Of a stretch of DNA of 64,000 nucleotides, positions 59,922 to 64,000 are shown one piece after another; position 1 is the first letter of the stretch, and each line of letters begins with the position of its first letter. The notes under the pieces are model-generated. The model made no database searches. It was not told the origin of the DNA and saw only the letters and a list, made by a program, of their open reading frames with translations. The stretch is from the NCBI GenBank assembly GCA_963682175.1, contig OY821775.1, positions 12,496,501-12,560,500 of the forward strand, in the 5' to 3' direction. The DNA comes from Triglochin maritima (Eukaryota; Streptophyta; Magnoliopsida; Alismatales; Juncaginaceae). Both the position numbers and the translations under genes were made by a program.

Positions 59922-61420
59922 TGTAGGATCGTGTGGGTTATGGGTCCACTAATCACTTTTAATCTAATCCCTAATTAATCAAACAATAAACGCAGCGGAA
60001 ATAATTTAAAGACTAGTAGGGAAATAACATGCAAACCACAAGAGGACACGGCGTTTTTATAGAGGTTCGGCACCCCACCCGGGTCCTAGTCCTCTCTTGT
60101 AAGCTCCGCTCGACTTCGCGAGCTCCGCCTACGTCTTCACTAACCACTCCCCGTTCCGGGCCGGGAGAGAACGCCTTTACACCACAAGCAACGCGAACAA
60201 CCCTCGATTGCTTGAATTCTTCCTCTCACAATCCGAGAGGGACACTTCGGGCTTTCACCGAAGTCCTTGCTTCTTTTGACAACACTTGTAACTGAGTGGG
60301 ATTCACTCTCTAATTGAGCACACTTTGAGTAGGATGAGTATATGATCAAATGTGTGAAGTTTAGGCTAAAGAGTGTAGAATTGGGAGCTTTGAGGATTGA
60401 GGTTTCTCTCTAATGTATTGGGACAATTGGAGTTGGAGAGTTGTGTTAACAACAAGTCTTGATCCTCTATTTATAAGCTCCTAAGGTATTCTAGCCGTTG
60501 GGGATAGATTTGATTGGGTTTTGTGCAAGATACACAAAGCAGAAAATCAGGTTGCAAATCTGTACAGAACCGGTCGACCGAAACTAGTAAACCGGTCGAC
60601 CGTTAACTTGATTTCAAAGAGAACGGTCGAACAAAGGAATATTCGGTCGGACAAACGAGCTAGAACTTAACTCTACTTAAGTTAAACGGTCGAACCAAAG
60701 TATGGGGCGGTCGACCGTTCAGGGGATTCGGTTGAGATAAAGGTGCAACGGTCGAACGAAGAATGAGTCGACCGATAGCAGGGAATTTTGTTTCTTGAAG
60801 AAATGTTCAACCGGTCGACCGAAACAAGGTCGTCGTTCGACCGATTACCGAATGTATTTTGGGGTTAAGTTTGTTATATATGAATATGACCGTTATAGGA
60901 ATACGACAAGAAAAACGGTCATATTAAAATCCGGGATCGGTCGACCGAAAAGGTAGAACCGGTCGACCGGTAGAGTTCGGTAAAATCACTGTGGAGAGTC
61001 TGTTATAAACCGGTCGAACTGAGAACTGGTTCGGTCGACCGGTTCACACAGGAAATATGGGTTTAAGTTTATAAGTGATTTCCGACTAAGGTTTGGGTGA
61101 TCTAATGAAGTCCAAATAAGGTGAAATTTTGTGTGTGACTTCTCTAAGGAACCTAGTGTGTATATGATTGGTTTTTAACTCTTGTATGCTCAATTTACAC
61201 AAGTTCGTAAGACTCAAAATAAATCAAGATTACATGTCTTCGATTTAGCTTTAATTACATGTCTTGACTTCATTTCCTTCTTTCTTGAGTCTTGATCACC
61301 TGTAGAGGTTAACACAATACAATATACATGCAATGCAATATGTGTGCTACTCTACATCATCATAATTAAGATTAGGTTAATTAAATCATCAAAACATAGA
61401 TTAAGGCCAAAAAGCCAACA
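59922..61420 (-). repeat. 3' LTR of the second gag-only copia copy
   Basis: About 1499 bp, ends TGTTGG and CTACA (minus strand). It differs from the 29994 LTRs by numerous substitutions and small indels. It carries the same palindrome array at 60572-61040 with seven perfect GGTCGACC. Confidence 0.93.
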
Positions 61421-62052
61421 ATCTCCCCCTTTTTGATGATGGCAACCTATATCTTAATTCTATCTAAATACATGGAATTTGTATATGTAAACTATGCATA
61501 TTAATGCTCCCCCTATGGATGTGCATAGTTTTTGTTCAATTTTATGCCAAATTCCAAGTTACCCCCTTAATTATCTCTCCCCCTTTGACATCCATCAAAA
61601 ATAATAATTATTTAAGACTTTAAGCATAGAATTTGGATGTCTTGTAATGAAGTTGCTCCCCCTAAATTTTGCACTTCATTACTCTAATAAAAGATATAAC
61701 ATTTAAGCTCCCCCTATCAATAAGGCTAAATGGAAACAATGAGTATGATTCAAGTTAAGTTCATTTAAGTTTCAACTTAAGCCTTATTCTAACATCCATT
61801 TAAAATTTGTCATTTAGAATCAATGGATGTGATAAATGATTTGCAATGAATAGGGATAATGATTTTCAACGAATTGAACTATATGATATGTCAATTAAGC
61901 ATGTGAAGCTAGATTAGAGCTAATTTAACATGAATTGTATAGATAGGAATTTATACCAATGTTGAATTCGAATTTAGCTCCAATCTCATTTGGTGATGCA
62001 ACCGGATTTGAATTTGACTCTTGAGCTCACCCGGTCACCACCAATCTCCTCC

Positions 62053-63186
62053 TCAAGCTCCTACAAGAGTAGATTTAGGTACCCAAACAACTTTGGGTCC
62101 TTGAGTGTTAGCTTTGGGAATCCACACCATTTTGGTTTTGGGAGCCCACACACTTGAGGAAGTAGACTTAACAAATAAATGCTTGCCATTTAATGTCGTA
62201 TGAGATACATGGTTTTTCAATTGAACATTGTACCCTAAACCATGTTTAGCTAAGGATTGTCTTTGACTACCTAAAAGCATATCAAGCATTTTTGTTCCTT
62301 TAGTGAACATTTCTAGATCTTTTCTTAATTGCATATTTGAAACTTTAAGATCTACATGTTCATCAACAATGGGTGTTTTACTTAGACTAGCAAGTGACGA
62401 TTCATTTGATTCAAGTCTAGCAATCACCTCATTCTTTTCATTCATGATTAATTCAATTTGGCATTTGAGATCATTTATAGTTTTTCTAGCATTTTTGTTC
62501 TTTTCACAAATAATCTCATATTGTTTAACTAAATCATGAAATGCATTTTGTAGCTCATCATGTGTATATGATTCATCATTAGCATTAGAGTTAGAGCTAG
62601 CACTAGAATATGATTTACTTGAACATGAATTACTTCTAGTGGAATAAGATTTAGAGGAGTTAGAAGCTACCTCACTTTGTTCATCTTCAATGGCCATGAA
62701 GCATGAATGTGCAACCTCTCTTCTACTTTGTAAGGAAGAGGATGATGATGATGGAGATGAAGAGTCATCCCAAGTGACTTTGTGAGCTTCCTCCTTCCTT
62801 TCTTTCCTCTTACTCTTCTCCTTTTCTCTTCTCCTCTCTCTTCTCTCATTTTTCTTCTCCCTCTCTTTTCTCTCATTTTCGCTCTCCTCCCTCTCTTTTT
62901 CTTTTTCTCTTTTCTCACTTCTTCTACCTCTTCTTTCATTCTTTTCTCCCTTATCCCTCTTGAGGTATTTGAAGAAGTCTTGGGCAAGGACCTCAATGTC
63001 CTCTTCTTCCACCCTCCTTGGCTCATCAAAATTTGCATGTAATGCCACCACGGAGTTTTTCTTTGAAGCTTCCTTCTCTCTTCGATGACTCAATTGGAGC
63101 TCATAGGCCATGAGATTTCCAATGAGTTCCTCCATCTTCAATCTTGAAAGATCGTGCGATTCTTCGATTGCCACGACCTTGTCTTC
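62053..63186 (-). pseudogene. copia gag, C-terminal part
   Basis: Open from the junction at 63186 to the stop at 62053. Similar to the 31868-33193 part of the first copy, including the Lys/Arg/Glu tract (here with different repeat composition), the Ser-rich stretch with an expanded SNSSKSYSTRSNS motif, the coiled coil and the VWVPK ending. No internal stop was seen. The N-terminal UBN2 part is lost at the junction. Confidence 0.9.
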
Positions 63187-64000
63187 TGTTGAGATTTTTA
63201 TTTATACCGCAAGTGCACGACCGCGTTGAAGCGGTGGCAAGTACGGGTCGAACACAAGGAGGGAGAGATTCTTGTATTTTTGTGATTTTCTTTGATTAAG
63301 GAAAACAAAAGAGAAATAGTGTTGGTTTGAGATTTTGGATTTATATATTTTTTTTATCTTTCTAAAGCAAGAAGAACAAGAACAAAAATTAAGAAGAAAT
63401 AACTATGGATGAGAGTCCAGTGGGTGGGAGTTATGAATCTTCAAGTTAGATTAGAGATTACGAAAATTATTATAAATCAAGTGAGATATTAAGCATCATA
63501 TGATAATTGATTTAACAAAAACTCATATGATCAAAACACTAACAAGAAATTAAAATAAAAACGATCTCTCTTCTCTAACCCTAAATCCGTCACCCCCACC
63601 CTTTGGAGGGTTTTAGAAACCCATGGGGAGAAGATGAGGAGAAGGGGTCATGGAGATCATCGAGAGAATACGGAAAAAAAAGGGAAATATTATACTAAAC
63701 TACGATCTACGAAAGTAAAAGCAATTATTCTAAGCACGCAACAAATTATTCTAAGAGAAAAATAAAGAACAACTAAATTACTCTACTGGAATTAAGAACA
63801 AGAAACATTAATCTAAAACTAAGCTTACAAAAGACAAAGATAATGGAGAATTAAAAGGGCAGAATTTTATTGCTTTAAAATCTCATACCAAAAAGCTCCT
63901 CTTACACAATATTTCGGGGCTATTTATAGCCGATACAAGAAACCCTAAGTATGCATCGGGAAGGACACGTGTTACTACACAATTGGACGAAAATAGGAGG
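63187..64000 (-). mobile_element. Partial gypsy LTR nested in the copia gag, running off the window
   Basis: Starts TGTTGAGATTT and follows the same order as the LTR at 56975. Shared landmarks are ATTTATACCGCAAGTGCACGA, CAAGTACGGGTCGAACACAA, CACCCTTTGGA and GGCTATTTATAGCCGATACA. It interrupts the gag frame exactly at 63187. The rest lies beyond base 64000. Confidence 0.8.

Larger units (their letters stand above)
59922..63186 (-). mobile_element. Gag-only copia element, second copy, truncated at its 5' side
   Basis: Same family as 29994-35323 in inverted orientation: 3' LTR 59922-61420, purine tract beside it, and gag 62053-63186. The 5' half of gag and the 5' LTR are missing from view because another gypsy LTR starts at 63187; they may continue beyond the window. 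It was inserted into the gypsy protease frame. Confidence 0.92.

Noticed and set aside
1..64000. tRNA, rRNA or known small RNA genes
   Set aside because: Looked for tRNA-like cloverleaf boxes and rRNA words. None was convincing apart from the tRNA-complementary primer site of the copia element.

Overview
This is nuclear DNA of a flowering plant, probably a eudicot, though the species cannot be assigned from the sequence. The evidence is split genes with GT-AG introns, plant-only gene families (TBL O-acetyltransferases, a CHUP1-type protein, a group-3 LEA protein) and a dense load of plant transposons: copia and gypsy LTR elements, CACTA, hAT and MULE MITEs, and foldbacks. Exon junctions below were derived by hand from frame continuity, splice dinucleotides and remembered family conservation. 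No search was run.

Layout. 1-26 kb holds four TBL (TRICHOME BIREFRINGENCE-LIKE) genes. Gene 1 is cut by the window edge (1-820, +). Gene 2 (6267-7843, +) lies tail to tail with a different-clade TBL (9744-7966, -). Gene 4 is at 23394-25978 (+). Between them are a hAT MITE with a perfect 8-bp target duplication (12512-13062) and a CACTA-like element (about 14785-17060) carrying exon fragments resembling hexokinase and a class-I glutamine amidotransferase. There is also a LINE scrap and an old copia LTR. 26.6-37.5 kb is one minus-strand gene of the Lin0512/TIGR02058 family. Its 7-kb intron contains a very young, gag-only copia element (29994-35323; two 1506-bp LTRs, TSD AAAAT). 39-44.8 kb is a minus-strand TTC1-like TPR gene whose large intron hosts a dead hAT transposon. 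48.2-53.4 kb has a convergent pair: a seed/stress-type LEA gene (+) and a CHUP1/IPGA1-like gene (-). From 53.8 kb to the end is transposon territory: a MITE, a long foldback, an LTR rich in GGTCGACC, a gypsy remnant, a second gag-only copia copy inserted in it, and another gypsy LTR inserted in that copy.

The most unusual signal is an arrangement within LTRs. At least three LTR families of different sequence carry many copies of the 8-bp palindrome GGTCGACC and near-variants. They are mostly arranged in pairs about 19-22 bp (two helical turns) apart, with pairs separated by 35-120 bp. This is not explained by any coding or standard LTR feature and looks like a repeated binding or silencing module. 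Other points are a one-base gap that breaks the Lin0512 reading frame unless a cryptic acceptor is used, a C-terminal hydrophobic tail on one TBL, two hairpin loci of about 1 kb, and a perfect 32-bp palindrome 231 bp upstream of a TBL start codon.
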